A stretch of DNA of 64,000 nucleotides, from the NCBI GenBank assembly GCA_963969395.1, contig OZ017796.1:13022501-13086500 (forward strand), in the 5' to 3' direction. The notes beneath the pieces were generated by a model that was not told the DNA's origin, made no database searches, and saw only the letters and a list, made by a program, of their open reading frames with translations. Positions within the stretch are counted from its first letter, which is position 1. Each line of letters starts with the position of its first letter. Origin of the DNA: Pseudoscleropodium purum. Taxonomy: Eukaryota > Streptophyta > Bryopsida > Hypnales > Brachytheciaceae. This document shows, in pieces, positions 47,453-59,382 of the stretch. The translations under genes were made by a program, and so were the position numbers.

Positions 47453-50045
47453 ATGGATATGGCGAGGCATCGCAGACAGTCGAATGCGCACATATTCAGG
47501 GCACATATGAAATCTTCGCTCCTGGTGGTGGTGACTTGTAGCTTTCTGATGCAAGCAATGCCAGTTTGGTCCAAGGCGCTGCCCAATTGCATGTACCCGG
47601 CCGTGTACTCCTTTGGCGACTCCCTCACCGACGTGGGCAACAGCATTGCTGCCTTCCCGGATCAGTTTCAACACGCGGAGGAAGACCCCTATGGCGTCGA
47701 GTTTCCCGAGCATGCCGCTGATCGTTTGAGCGATGGCAAGCTCCTTGTTGACTTCATAGGTCATGCTCACGACTTGATCCACTCCCCAACAACATCCACA
47801 AATTTTCTGATGAAATATGCTCTAATTTTTCCTTTTTTCCTCGCCGTTTTGTGATACCATGGATGACCTGAAGAGTTGTAGGTTGTTAGAATAGTTAATG
47901 GATTCTTGGTGACTGAATTAATGGTCATGTTCGTTTAAATGGCGTGTTTTCAAATTGATTGAAATAATGCACATGACATTAAAGTACGCAGGACTGGTTA
48001 ATGGAAGATACCAATTTCGTGATATTTAAATTGTTACATTTTAATAATGAATAATTGAATATGTGCTGATATGAGCTTGTGATCTGTTTTTTTGGTGTTG
48101 GTTTTGGATGGGCAGAGTTTGGAGTGAGAGGACGTCCCAATTACCCTTTTCTGAGAAGCGTTGCCGGGGACTTCGAGTTCGGAACAAACTTCGCATCCGC
48201 TGGAGGCTCAGCACGTAATGTCACCGGGTGGCGTCCTTTCAATGGCTTCAACACTCCATTCTCGTTGAATGTGCAGGTGCAGTGGTTTCAGCGTTATGTT
48301 CTTCGTCTTGCCACCTACTACTACTACAAAAACACGTACGGCGATGCGGCTGGTACGTTCCCGGCCTTCACCACCTGCTGGTGCCTAACGACAATCATAT
48401 CTACATATAGCAATAAGTATGTTACTTATTGCGTTATAGATGACATTCTAGAGAACCATTTCATAGCACTCTCTTGAATTGGCATGAAAAGGAATCCTTG
48501 ACACTTTGTTTTGCGATGTTGAGCTCGATTTCAACTAGTGAAGGCTCCTAACGTCCAAGATCCTGATTTTCACAAGTGATAATATATGCCAGATTTGTTT
48601 ATTTCAGTTGATTTTCTCTGATTTGACATGACCATGACATTGATCAAAATAACTCTTCATTGGCATGGCTCTGAAAAGTTGTTCATCATACCACTGCCTA
48701 CTTGCTGGTGAAGAATGTCCTGACTCAGCAGTAGTTGCGCAATGGTTTTTATTTGGCAGTGGTGCCACAAGTCTTGCCTGCTGAAAATTCCCTCAATCAG
48801 TCGCTGTTTGTCGTGTACGCTGGCTTCCACGACTACTTCTTTGACTTGTGGGAGAAAAAGATGATTCCCGAAAAAGGATTAGACTCGGTGCCTGATGTTG
48901 TGACTGCCATAACCACTGCCATTGAGGTGATACCATTATGATCTAATTTCATTGCAATTTCTCGACTCTTTTAGGTGGCAACGCGGAATGCTTCAGAAGA
49001 AGTTTCATAGTCTTTTGGTCCCTAAAACTCTTGCAGTGACAACTCTTGGAAATATTTGATAAATTTGTATAATGACAGGCATGCTACGAGGCAGAACGTA
49101 CTTTCACTGCTGCAGGCACATACTCTAATCTAGACTTTCTGAGACATAGATGGTCAACGTAATTAAAGGGGAATTGCTCAGGGACCAAATTTGCAAAGTT
49201 TTTTTCTTCTAATCAGAGGGCTGATCGACAAGTGGGTTCCAATGTGGGTTCCAGATTTTGGTGGCGGCAGATGCGCAAGAGATTTTGGTCGTGAACTTGG
49301 CACCGTTGGGGTGCATTCCTGCTCTGTTAACCCTGTACAATGGAAGTTCTGCACACGAGTATGATCTCAATGGCTGTCTGAAAAAACTCAATTTGATCAC
49401 CGACACACACAACCGAATGCTTAACGAGGAGATCATCAAACTTAGAGCCAAGTACCCGTCCATTTACCTGTATTACGGCGACGTGCACGGTGTCTACAGC
49501 GACATTCTCAGGGAGCCCTCGAAATACAGTAAGTCTCTTGCACTGAATCAGTCAATAAGCCATCGTTAAAGACAATTTAACGATGGCTTTATACTATGAA
49601 CTCCTTTCTGCACATTCAGGTATCATCCCTGCGTTTGGAGATTATTAGATGTGTACACGTGATTGGAGAATCATTCTCCATATGTCATGCTCTGAATCGC
49701 TTTTGGGAGCTAAAAGGTTTACCATAAAAGAGTTCTGAGTGTACTTGGAATGCTTGCAATTTGTGATCAGATGTGACGGAGACGCTGATGGCAGCCTGCG
49801 GCTATGGCGGAAAGTACAACTTCAACGACAATGTGCGGTGTGGGCAAGTTGGTGAAGTTGATGACAAGCTTGTCAATCTGACCTCGATCTCCCATACGAA
49901 GGCTGCCATGTATCTGAGCTTCGATGGCATGCACCTTTCCAACACGGCCAACAAGGCCATCGCCAAAGCTTTCTTTGATGGCAAACACATTTCGCCCATC
50001 TTCAATTGCTTGCCTGATTATTCACGGTTTGACGGAAGGACGTAG
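47453..50045 (+). CDS. GDSL esterase/lipase 2 (SGNH hydrolase), secreted, 5 exons
   Basis: Exons 47453-47759, 48116-48352, 48760-48926, 49255-49528 and 49771-50045 give 419 aa with matching phases. A basic N-terminus and a hydrophobic core (about 21-38) form a signal peptide. Block I is FGDSLTDVGNS with Ser57, block II GTNFASAGGSARNVTGW, and block V FDGMHLSN with Asp380 and His383. Block III reads YAGFHDYF, with His where GDSL enzymes normally have Asn. LAPLGCIPALLT begins exon 4. Exons 3 and 4 have exactly the lengths (167 and 274 bp) of exons 2 and 3 in GDSL gene 1, so the two are paralogues. The extra phase-1 intron after LLVDFI marks the difference. It is the plus-strand gene closest to DGAT2 and convergent with it. 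Substrate unknown. Confidence 0.9.
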
Positions 50046-50947
50046 AGTATTACCGAAGCCTCGAGAGAATTAGCGGCACTATAGAACCGTTTGTGACAGT
50101 AATTTCACATCCACATGAAAAAGAACATCCACATTGTGACGGAGTGCCTCATTTGTAATTAACTCTCGCTAAATGCCCCGTGACTTTAGATAAGTCTTTA
50201 ATTTGGGTTGAACTCAGTAGGATAGTAGGATTTTTCTGAGGCCAAGAAGCTGCAAGCACAGTTTTGAACAAATTGCTGCTTCTCCTGAATAAAGAGGAGA
50301 TTGTGAGATAATTTTTAGCGACGGGAGTCTTGACGTACATCCGCTGCTTTGAGATTATCCCAAACAGTCAACTTCGCTTCAGACAGTTGTTCGCATCAAT
50401 CGTCCATGAGAGACTTCATGTGCAATTTACGTAGTTGAAGCAAGAGGAAACCCCTCTCAAAATAAAAGAACTCCAGAAAACCAGTAATAAACGCAACACG
50501 AAGACGACAACATTAGTTTCAATAGTCACCTATAATTTTCACAATCGAGTAGTACAAGTACTCGATTGAATGTTGTTCAAATATGAGTATATTTTTCTAC
50601 CTGGATTGCAAGGAATTGCAGACCAGGAACTTTACAATATTTACAAGCTATGCCTACCCAAGCACTAGTTGGACGTTTCAGTCGGTGCCAAAGACAACTT
50701 GATGACTCGGTGCTACTAACTTGTGTACTACAGTGTCAAAGACAAGGTGAAGTGCTCTTTTGCTCTTGATAGCTAAGGTTGGTGGACGCACGCATACCAA
50801 CTATTTGTAAGTCACCACCAATTCGAAAAGGACTGAGGGATTAGTTTTGTATATACCACCTTCAGTTGCAAACTCTTGTACAAATCATTCACCATTGTTG
50901 TCGTTTGGTAAAAATGACAATTCGAGTGTGCTATGATTACAACTCTG
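50046..50947. other. Spacer between convergent GDSL 2 and DGAT2
   Basis: This holds the likely 3' UTRs of both genes. No third gene or clear repeat is seen. Confidence 0.45.
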
Positions 50948-53900
50948 TCAAAAAACCTCTAAAGTGGTGTTCTCAAATCCTAGATCCTTTTTGTGATTCT
51001 CAAATAGAGCCTCGAAAGCTTCTATAAATTGTCTTTGAACCAAAGCTACCTGAACATCAAAGAAATTACTGCAATAAGATTATGGAAAATTGCAACCACA
51101 CTCTAGATTACACATGAGCCAAGAAGTAATCCCTGCATATTGCAAGACACTCAAAAGACTCCTTAGCAGTTCATGTCTATCCGCCGCATATATCATCTAT
51201 GAACGACCTATTCATTACTAAGAAACAGCGCAGGCAACTGGGATATTGAGTGTGGTCCTATGAACAAGTTAATTGCTATGCATGAACAAAAAAGAAGAGC
51301 ATTGTACCTCTTCTTGTGAAGGGTTGGTACATTTCGTGACTGCGATGGGCTTCCCCACAACATAGTACATGGGTGTTCGAAACGGAACTGGTCCTCTGCA
51401 ACAACGCCAAACGAGTGTGAATCTCAAAAGTTACTTTCCGGGTGGACAGTATTGATTCTCTGGTCTGGGATCAAATATTAGAGTCTACCTTCGACGATTT
51501 TAAAGGCTGCATGCACAAATAGAGAGGTCATCCAATTCTGAGGGCAAGGGAACATTGTAGGAGGAAAAGAGGTAGGAGAGTAGCCATACCCAAATCGTCC
51601 CCAAAACACAAGAGGTGTGAAGCCAATAGCTCGAGAGAGTTGCTTGTACCATTTGCCAGTAGGTTTCCACCATTTGTAAGATTTGCTCTGACCAGGCATG
51701 GTGCAAGAGGCCATCTTTTGTCAGTGTGTGAATTGAAGCGCAACATCATCCAACAAATAAATTGGAAAATATCATCATGCCGTGACCAGGATTAACCAGA
51801 GAGAAGAGACCACAGGTAATACAGAGACAAACCTGACCAAAGCAGTACGTTGGTACAATTGGCGAGCCAGATTCTATCGCAACTTTGATAAAGCCAAATC
51901 TTTGTTTCAAGAATACCACCTGCAAATATCCGTCAAACCATAAACGAATTGATCCCATATACGAGGGGCATCAGCACGATATTATTTATTTTTAAGATAT
52001 TTTCTCCGAACCACCCAAGCTCTCAAACAGCTGGGTGTGGTTTTCAGCTTATTAGAGTAACCCATTAAACTCATGGGGTTTTCGACTACATTCCAATTAA
52101 AAAGGAGAATAGGCGACCAAACAGGACTTGACAGAACTAGAAAATTCGATCACAATCACTAATTTGTTGAACAATTTTAAGTTGACCTACATATTTACTG
52201 ACTCACAGCTACATTTTTTACACAAAGTCCATACCTCTGGTTCGGACAATCTCAACTACATCAGGATGTTTGAGAGATGGACAACCAAATTATGAGAGAA
52301 ACCAAGATAGTCCTGGATTATCCAGTTCATTTCTATTGTTCTAGTCCAAGAGACTGGCTAGAGGTTTCAGTAGATGGAACTGCTAACCTCACGGCCCTCC
52401 TCCAAATATAAACACTCCTGCACACCTCCTGGCACAACAAGACAACTGATTCCCTTCTGTAGAAACTGCGTGAAGGACTTTCTTGAAACAGGTGCAACCC
52501 CCAGCCATGTCCAAATGTGCCGCACTCCAGGTGTCCAGAAAACCTATCATCACGCATTTGAAATTTTGACAAATTCTCTCACAAAATCTCTTGAGAAAGA
52601 ATTTCAACGGATCAAGAAAACCCGAAGTCTGCAGTTAGCTCTAACATGGACTCCTCACACTTGCTTGGGCTTACAAGTATCTTACCGCACTAGTTGCCAG
52701 AGCACGTAATTTTTTGACTGGGAGTACCCCACTTTGAGGAGTCAAAGCAACGATTCCAAGAGGGAGCACTGAGTGTGGCTCAACCGTGAATACTGTAAAT
52801 AATATACATCCCCAAAACTTATCAAAACAAAAACAATGTCAGTTGTAATTTCTTTGCTACTAAATCAGCTCAAGCCACAAGCTTTATTCGGAATATTGTG
52901 AATTACTATTATAGTAACACTTTATATTCATTAGGAGAAAATTGCAGTCTATTTAATTTACTAGGACCATGCATTTACTTTAGTCTCCTTAATTCTACTA
53001 TGCTTCAAATTAATACCAATTGTGCACTTTTATTTTTATCAATTTGCCTTCCAGTACGAGCAATACTTCTCTGTATACTCATTTTAGAAATTTATTCTAC
53101 TCTAGTGACTCTGAGATTCTTTTTCTTCTCTTTTTCTCCTCATTTGAAGTCGGGCTTATACAAGAGAAAGCACCTATTCTATTAACTTTTTTCTGTTTGA
53201 GTGATTCGAAATTTTGATTTTAAGTCAGCATACTATAAGTAAGGGCATCCACACAATCTCCAAAGACTACACATCATTGACAACTATTCCAAAGCCAGAC
53301 GGAAACGGCAATCGGTCACATTTACTTATCGGTATTGCAGAATCGTTAGTGCGGAAAACACGCTCACCGTATGACTGATTTGGATCAAAGGCATTTTCAT
53401 CATCAAAGATCACCTTGATTGGGAAGTAATTTGTTGCATGTTTAACTATAAATCTGAATCAAAGCACACAAAAGCAATCATGATTAAAGTGATCAAATCC
53501 CATAATCCTCATGAAGTTCTCATGAGTTTTATGTCCAGCACAAATATTCCACAAAAATTAGAGGTCACGGACAAGAACTCCCCGCCAGGGTTTATAACTA
53601 GGTACCTGGCAACCATTGATCCCAAAGGAGTATCATAATCAGCAGGGAGGAACAAAAGCGTCACCCAGATCGCCAATAGTCTGCAAACATTAATTCACAA
53701 TGAGATTCTCAGAAGCATCCATTGAAATTCACAATTGTCGAATCAATTCGGAAGCATTTTGCCAACAAACTTCAACTATAAGGAACCACGGATTTATGGT
53801 ATTAAAAAAAACAATTCAATTGATCACACTGAGAAAACCATAGAACTCAGATGGATCAAATTCTATAGAACCGAAATAAGTAAACCAAAAACACGTTAAA

Positions 53901-54305
53901 TTTTACAAAAGAAATTCTCCATATGACCTGATAAAAACTGCTAAAAAAACATGACCCAATTTGGGTCTCTTAGTCTGTGGGGGTTTACCAGGACAGCAGG
54001 GTGGGTCAGAGACTCAGAGGGTCATGTCAACTGTAAGCTCGACTAGTCGAGACTTTGTTTTTTCTCGCAGTTGCAAGGAAAATTAAACCATTTCCTACTT
54101 TCCGTCAACCTTGTCAGCAGGAAGAGAGCGCATAAAAACAGCAGGCAATTAGCGTTCAAAGTTTGCCTTACGTGATGGCCCAGGTGCTGGGCAAATGCGA
54201 CATGCAGAGGACGGCCACCAAGAGGTTGGTGTGGAATCCTCCCAACCACATCGCCATCGCCACGAAGCTCCACACCTTCACACGTCCATCCTCTCCACTC
54301 GCCAT
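50948..54305 (-). CDS. DGAT2: Diacylglycerol O-acyltransferase 2 (DGAT2), 9 exons
   Basis: Minus-strand exons, 5' to 3': 54305-54172, 53680-53606, 53453-53368, 52792-52686, 52543-52388, 51919-51833, 51687-51590, 51395-51308 and 51049-50948. They give 310 aa with all phases matching, close to the about 314 aa of Arabidopsis DGAT2. The enzyme transfers an acyl group from acyl-CoA to diacylglycerol, making triacylglycerol at the ER. Two membrane segments lie near the N-terminus (about 13-36 and 40-58). Family blocks in order: ATNYFP (77-82), active-site EPHS (103-106), [12 protein letters not shown] (138-149), PGGVQE (172-177), QRFGFIKVA (192-200), VPTYCFGQ (208-215), [24 protein letters not shown], and the YYVVGKPI block. 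EPHS rather than HPHG is the plant and fungal form. Not seen: any truncation or missing catalytic residue. Splice donors include GTTAGC and GTACAA, which are usable but weak. Confidence 0.93.
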
Positions 54306-55179
54306 GGCTACCAATCCGCTATAGAAGCTTCCAAAATTCACAGACACGGGTGCACTTGATTGACTCTTTCCACTCCGAGCACCGCACGCACCAAGAATAC
54401 AATCAAGAAGAGTGATCGAATTTTATACAAAACCAGAATCCGTCAGTGATGATCGGAGAGAAGAATCCCCATCAGTCAAAAGTGTCGAAGGAACCTGTAC
54501 CCTAAACCCTCACCCCCACCGAGGCCAGAAACTAATCTTACTCAGCTCTAACTCGGAAGAATCGGTCTCTCTCTCAATTCCCCACGACCCAATTGTTACC
54601 AAGGATGCGATGCCCATACGGAGCTGCTTGTTCCTGCATGGATTGAAATTTCTGGGAGTGTTTGCTACAAGGAGATTGTACTCCCGTGCTGGCTGGTCTC
54701 TCACTGTTGTCCACATCCTTGCGGAAAGAAGGAAGGAACGTGACCTGGTGGGTTACCCCTGCAACTAAGAAAGATGAAAGAAGCTTCGGAAAATCTCGTT
54801 CCTGGTTTTCAGTGCATTCAGAGCTTGCATGGCGGCTTCTGAAGCTCTATCAGCTTCGGATAGTCTGGTAAGAAGAGCGTGCCCACCATGCCTTGGCCTG
54901 GACCACATGCCAAATCATGTTAACTTAGCGGCCATGCAACAAGCTCTACAAGTGTCGACTAAGGTAGATGTCACTGACGATACCCTGAAATGTCTGTAGG
55001 GATGACATTGTTTACGAATGAGGAAAAGGTTCCCTTTAGCACCCTTGAAAATGAGAACCCTACATTGAACATATGGCGACTCATGCAACCACAATTCTTG
55101 AATTACTAAATACATCCCTCCAAGGTATTTAGCAAAGCATTATACTTTTCCAATCTAGCTTTCCCAATCTAGGGAGGAT
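54306..55179 (-). other. Upstream region of DGAT2
   Basis: GC-richer DNA up to about 54950, probably promoter and 5' UTR of DGAT2. A plus-strand frame of 118 codons (54412-54768) resembles no family and is not called as a gene. Beyond it the DNA turns AT-rich. Confidence 0.4.
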
Positions 55180-56340
55180 CAACACTAGTTATTTTATAAA
55201 CATTGTTGAGGATACCAAATGTCCTTTGGAATGACTTCACCTAAATTTGTAGGATGGAAAAATATAATTTTTTCATCAAAAAAAAATTTTGGAAGTTGCT
55301 TAAATACATGTCTAAAGATTAGTTTTTCAAATTTTCTCAAATGTTACGGTATTATTAACTTTTCAAAAGAAGAAGATGCTTAATCCACATATCACCTTTT
55401 GGGCCATTTCTTGCTATTTATGCTTGATGTGAGTTTTAGCCATAAAAATGATATTTTCTGAATTTGAGTCTAACTAATGAAATGAAGCTTATCAATTTTA
55501 CTCCAATTGAAAATTGAAAAAATTCATAAATTTCAATGTTTTATAGCAATATAAACTTTGGGCCTACAACTATAGTTTTGTTTTGTTTTTAGTTTTGGCT
55601 TATTTAGTGATGTTATATACTATAATATACATTTGTAGTGAAAATTTCAAGTTCTTTGAAAATATTCTATATTTGATATGAATTTGATTCATTTAAAAAA
55701 AAATATTCACAATAATTTCAAATTTTTTCCAAAAAATCTAAAATATTTATGACTTACAACCAATATATGATTTCATCTATGAAAATTAAATATAGATTTT
55801 TTTCATTCACATCTAGTAACAAAATGTCAACAAATTAAGTCATGGACAAGGTGGCTTAAAATCAATGGTTATAGGCCTATCCTTCTAAGGATGCTATTCA
55901 ATGTTATAAATGTTATTAATTTTATGACTACTAACTTTTAATCTCAAAACAACATTAAAGACTAAAAGGGTTCAATGTATGACTTTTTCAACAACTATAG
56001 AAACAAAGAATGCACCTATTGGTTCAAAAATTGAAATATTTTGATTAAGTACATATCACCAAAAGTAGCCTAAAATCCAAATGACAAGGAAATTTTCAAA
56101 TTTCAAATTGGAGTAGAAACTTCAATTTATTAATTTCTTTTCACAAGTTGGACTCAAATTTTAAAAAGATCATTTTTATGGCTCAAACCCGCATAAATAA
56201 CAAAGCTTTGAAGTTGCCAAAATAACTACTATGTGCATGGTAATTCATTGATTGAGCATCCTTCCATGTAAAATCAATAATACTATAAAGAAAGAATTTC
56301 CAACACCACCTTCTTCTCAAAGCATTTATGTAAGCCCCCC
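55180..56340. repeat. Large foldback element, dispersed repeat family 3
   Basis: The left arm (about 55290-55500) and the right arm (about 56120-56335) are diverged inverted copies. Both contain 'gtattattraytttt', 'gatgcttaatc' and 'agccataaaaatgat' in order. The left half also matches 10180-10870. It is non-coding, about 1.1 kb. Confidence 0.5.
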
Positions 56341-57581
56341 CAAATTTTGGATGCAAAAATGTTTTTTTCCATCTCTTTGAAGTGGTTGCTAAATGTCATT
56401 TCAAAAGCCATAATGTAGCCTCTTAAGTATTTTTGAGTTAATTACTATTAAAAATTGGGAATTTTGGAGCAAAATTGTCACAAGACCGCAATATAATTTG
56501 AAAACAAAATGGAATATTCAAATTTGTAATTTCTTTTGCAACTTCTAACAATAGTATTTTTGCACAAAATGTTTATACATAGTTCTAAGCCAATTTTTAG
56601 AGACTACTTCCTAAATGTCTCTGAGTTCATGATATCAAAGTAATACAATAATTTTTTCTAATCTTTCCTTGTGGAGAAGGTTAATCTTTGAAACTTTTGA
56701 GAAAAAATCCATATCTTTTGCAACTTGAGAAATTTGATATTGAAATGGAAAATGGAATTAAAAACTTATAGGAAAAAAATCAACAATATTTAAATTTGAT
56801 TTATGCCCTTTTAAAGGAATCATTATATGGTTAGATGTGTAAGATTGTTAAAAAAAACAAAATTAAAATTTATTAGTAAAAATTTTTTACTAATAAATCT
56901 TACACAAACTTCAAACATGCCAATTCTAATAGGGGGATTTTGTTATAAACCATCTAAATCATATACTCTTTTAAGTTTGTGACAATTGTGAAAATAAAGT
57001 TTCAAAATGAACATCATATAATATTGTCCAATAAATTCTATGTTGACTACTTGTAAAACAAAATCTTCTCATACTTTTTATACCATTACTTAGAATAGAG
57101 TGAACAAAATCTTTGTTTTAGATATGGATTTTTTCTTTATGAAAGTTTTTTTTTTCAATTTTAAAAATACTTCTTTTAGCTATCTAAAAGTTTACAAGAA
57201 AAAAAATGATACAAACTTGTTTCTTTTGTAAATTGACTTATTGTAAAGCTAAAGATACACACCACTTTACATAAAAGTTTTAGAAAAAGAGAAACTAAAC
57301 TTGCATTCATAGGGGCTTGGCCAAAAATGCAAGATTTTATTTTAGTTCATGAAATGTTTTAGAATTGAAGTGTTAAAGTCTACAATAAAGATCCTAATTC
57401 TTCCACTACAAGATAAAGGGATCTTTTAAGTGATGTTTTAAGTATAGTCCTAAACATAAGATTATAACTAATGACCTTTAAGGAGGTTTTTAACAAAATT
57501 TTACTAGATACATTAGAAGTTATGACCACAATTAGGAAAAAAATAGAAGCTTTTATTTATGAAATTGTGAATTTAAAAAGC
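56341..57581. other. AT-rich spacer, no gene seen
   Basis: Only short frames and one small palindrome around 56862-56900 (TTATTAGTAAAA and its complement). Confidence 0.5.
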
Positions 57582-57870
57582 CATTAGAAGAGTTTTGGGG
57601 GGTCCAGAAGCCTATTTCAGGCCTATTCTCCTGCAGCTGTTCCCCGCAGTGAGGGAAACGGCCCGTTGTCAGAATTGTTTTTTTCGTAAATTTTTTAAAA
57701 AAAATTAAAAAAAACTTTAGTCTCCAAATGCAAAAAAAAATTAAATTTTTTTTTTGATCAATGACGTAGCAGAGTCTTGGCCACATCAGACCGCTGTGCT
57801 GAACCTATTTCCTACGTTCACAAGCTGTGATAACTCACAAGCATCCAAAGGCCTCCAAAATCTTCTAATG
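57582..57870. mobile_element. CATTAGAAGA-ended MITE, copy 2 (289 bp)
   Basis: The ends are inverted: CATTAGAAGAGTTTTGG at the left and CCAAAATCTTCTAATG at the right. It is the longer version of the 43970-44156 element. It has an extra GC-rich stretch at about 57595-57680 and fewer CpG sites in the shared core. Confidence 0.65.
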
Positions 57871-59382
57871 ATAGGGGATGAAATGTGCATCCATCAAGGT
57901 AGTGTGAAGTGGTTTTGAATGTCACTATTCTAGTCATCTAAAGTCGGGTAGGAATGTTTTGGAGTTGCAAGCAATCAATATAGAATTTATACAACTTTAA
58001 AACAAATCTCCAAATGAACTTCTAACTCTAGATTGGTTTATAATTAAAACTTGAAGTATTTTGGAATGTACTTCTTAGGCACTTGATGCTAGGCAAAAGA
58101 TAAACAACAAACTTTGAAATTACACCAAACTCAAAAAAAACTTAGAGTATTTTCTCTCTTATAATGGGAAAAAGATAGAATATTCTACAATACATGAATC
58201 TATGATTAGTATATTTTGGAATAGATACAATTATTTATTATGATTTTTTTAAAGTGACCTTACTATTATTAGTTCAAGTACTTAGGTTTATAGTGAGTTC
58301 TTGTAATACATAATGCATATGACACATATTTACCAAAGGCACACTATTTTGAATTAGTTAAGGTTGAAATATTCATGCATTGTATCAATTTCCTTAAAAA
58401 AAAAAAAGTAAATTATTGTGATATTATTTTTCTAGTTGATGCTAATTTATCCCATCACTATATTAGGACAAATCAAAGTAGTGTTTAAATTATCCTAGTA
58501 ATGACGTGGCAACTAGGGCTTTTATTTTTGGCAAAATTTTGCCAGATAGGAATCGGACCTCTTTCGCTTCATCCTTCCAAAAATTGGCCTCTAGAATGAA
58601 GATAGCAAGGGGGGCACTTACTCCAAAAAAAAAGCCCTGGTGGCAACCTAAAAATGTCCAATGGATGACTTTCCAAATCAATATAGGAATCAAGAATGTA
58701 ACTACCCTATGCTAGGGTAAGATTCATTAAATTTAATTCAAAGTATAAATAAATATGGCATTTAATGAAAATTTCAAAAATTATAACATGACAAAATTGA
58801 ATAGTAAAAAGAATATTAATAAAAAAATATTAAGCCTCAAAAAATCTATGAAGTCAAGGCCACGAGTATTAGTAAAGTTGCAAGTATCAATAAAGCCCTA
58901 AGTACCAATAAAATTGTGAAACTACTAGAGGTTATAGAATATTTTCAATTGTGCTAAAAGTCATGAAATATAAACTGAACTTCTAAAACTTCTAAATCGA
59001 GTTAATCAAAAGAAAATAAACCAAAAAAAGAAATGATTTTGTCTGGGGTCTAGTGAATTTGACCCCAACCTACAATATTGGTCCAAAAATCAGATCATTT
59101 TTGAGTGACTTCCTTAAAATAGGCTGGTGGCCTTCCAGGATTAGCACAATGTGCAGCTGTTTCTAGTGACAGCAAAAAAATGGCGGAACACGAACCAACA
59201 AAACAGGCGGTGAAGAACTCTCGTCAGTAAGCGCAGAGGATCTCATTCAAGTCGCAGTCTTAGCGTGGAAGTACAACTCAATACAGATTTCCTGCCTTCC
59301 CTCATTCTCTCATCCATTCCATCTTTCGGATTTCCTTCTTCCCCTTGGAGCTCCATTTTCTTGGAGTCCTCTCATGACCACC
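57871..59382. other. AT-rich spacer and upstream region of the plastid protein gene
   Basis: AT-rich and without genes until about 59100. It includes an imperfect inverted repeat at 58505-58648: ACTAGGGCTTTTATTTTTGG pairs with CCAAAAAAAAAGCCCTGGTG. The last 250 bp are GC-richer and are the likely promoter and 5' UTR of the next gene. Confidence 0.4.

Noticed and set aside
52374..52709. 111-codon plus-strand frame
   Set aside because: It runs antisense over DGAT2 exon 5 and an intron; the minus strand encodes PGGVQE and the other family blocks.
54412..54768. 118-codon plus-strand frame upstream of DGAT2
   Set aside because: It has no family resemblance and lies in the probable DGAT2 promoter and 5' UTR on the other strand.
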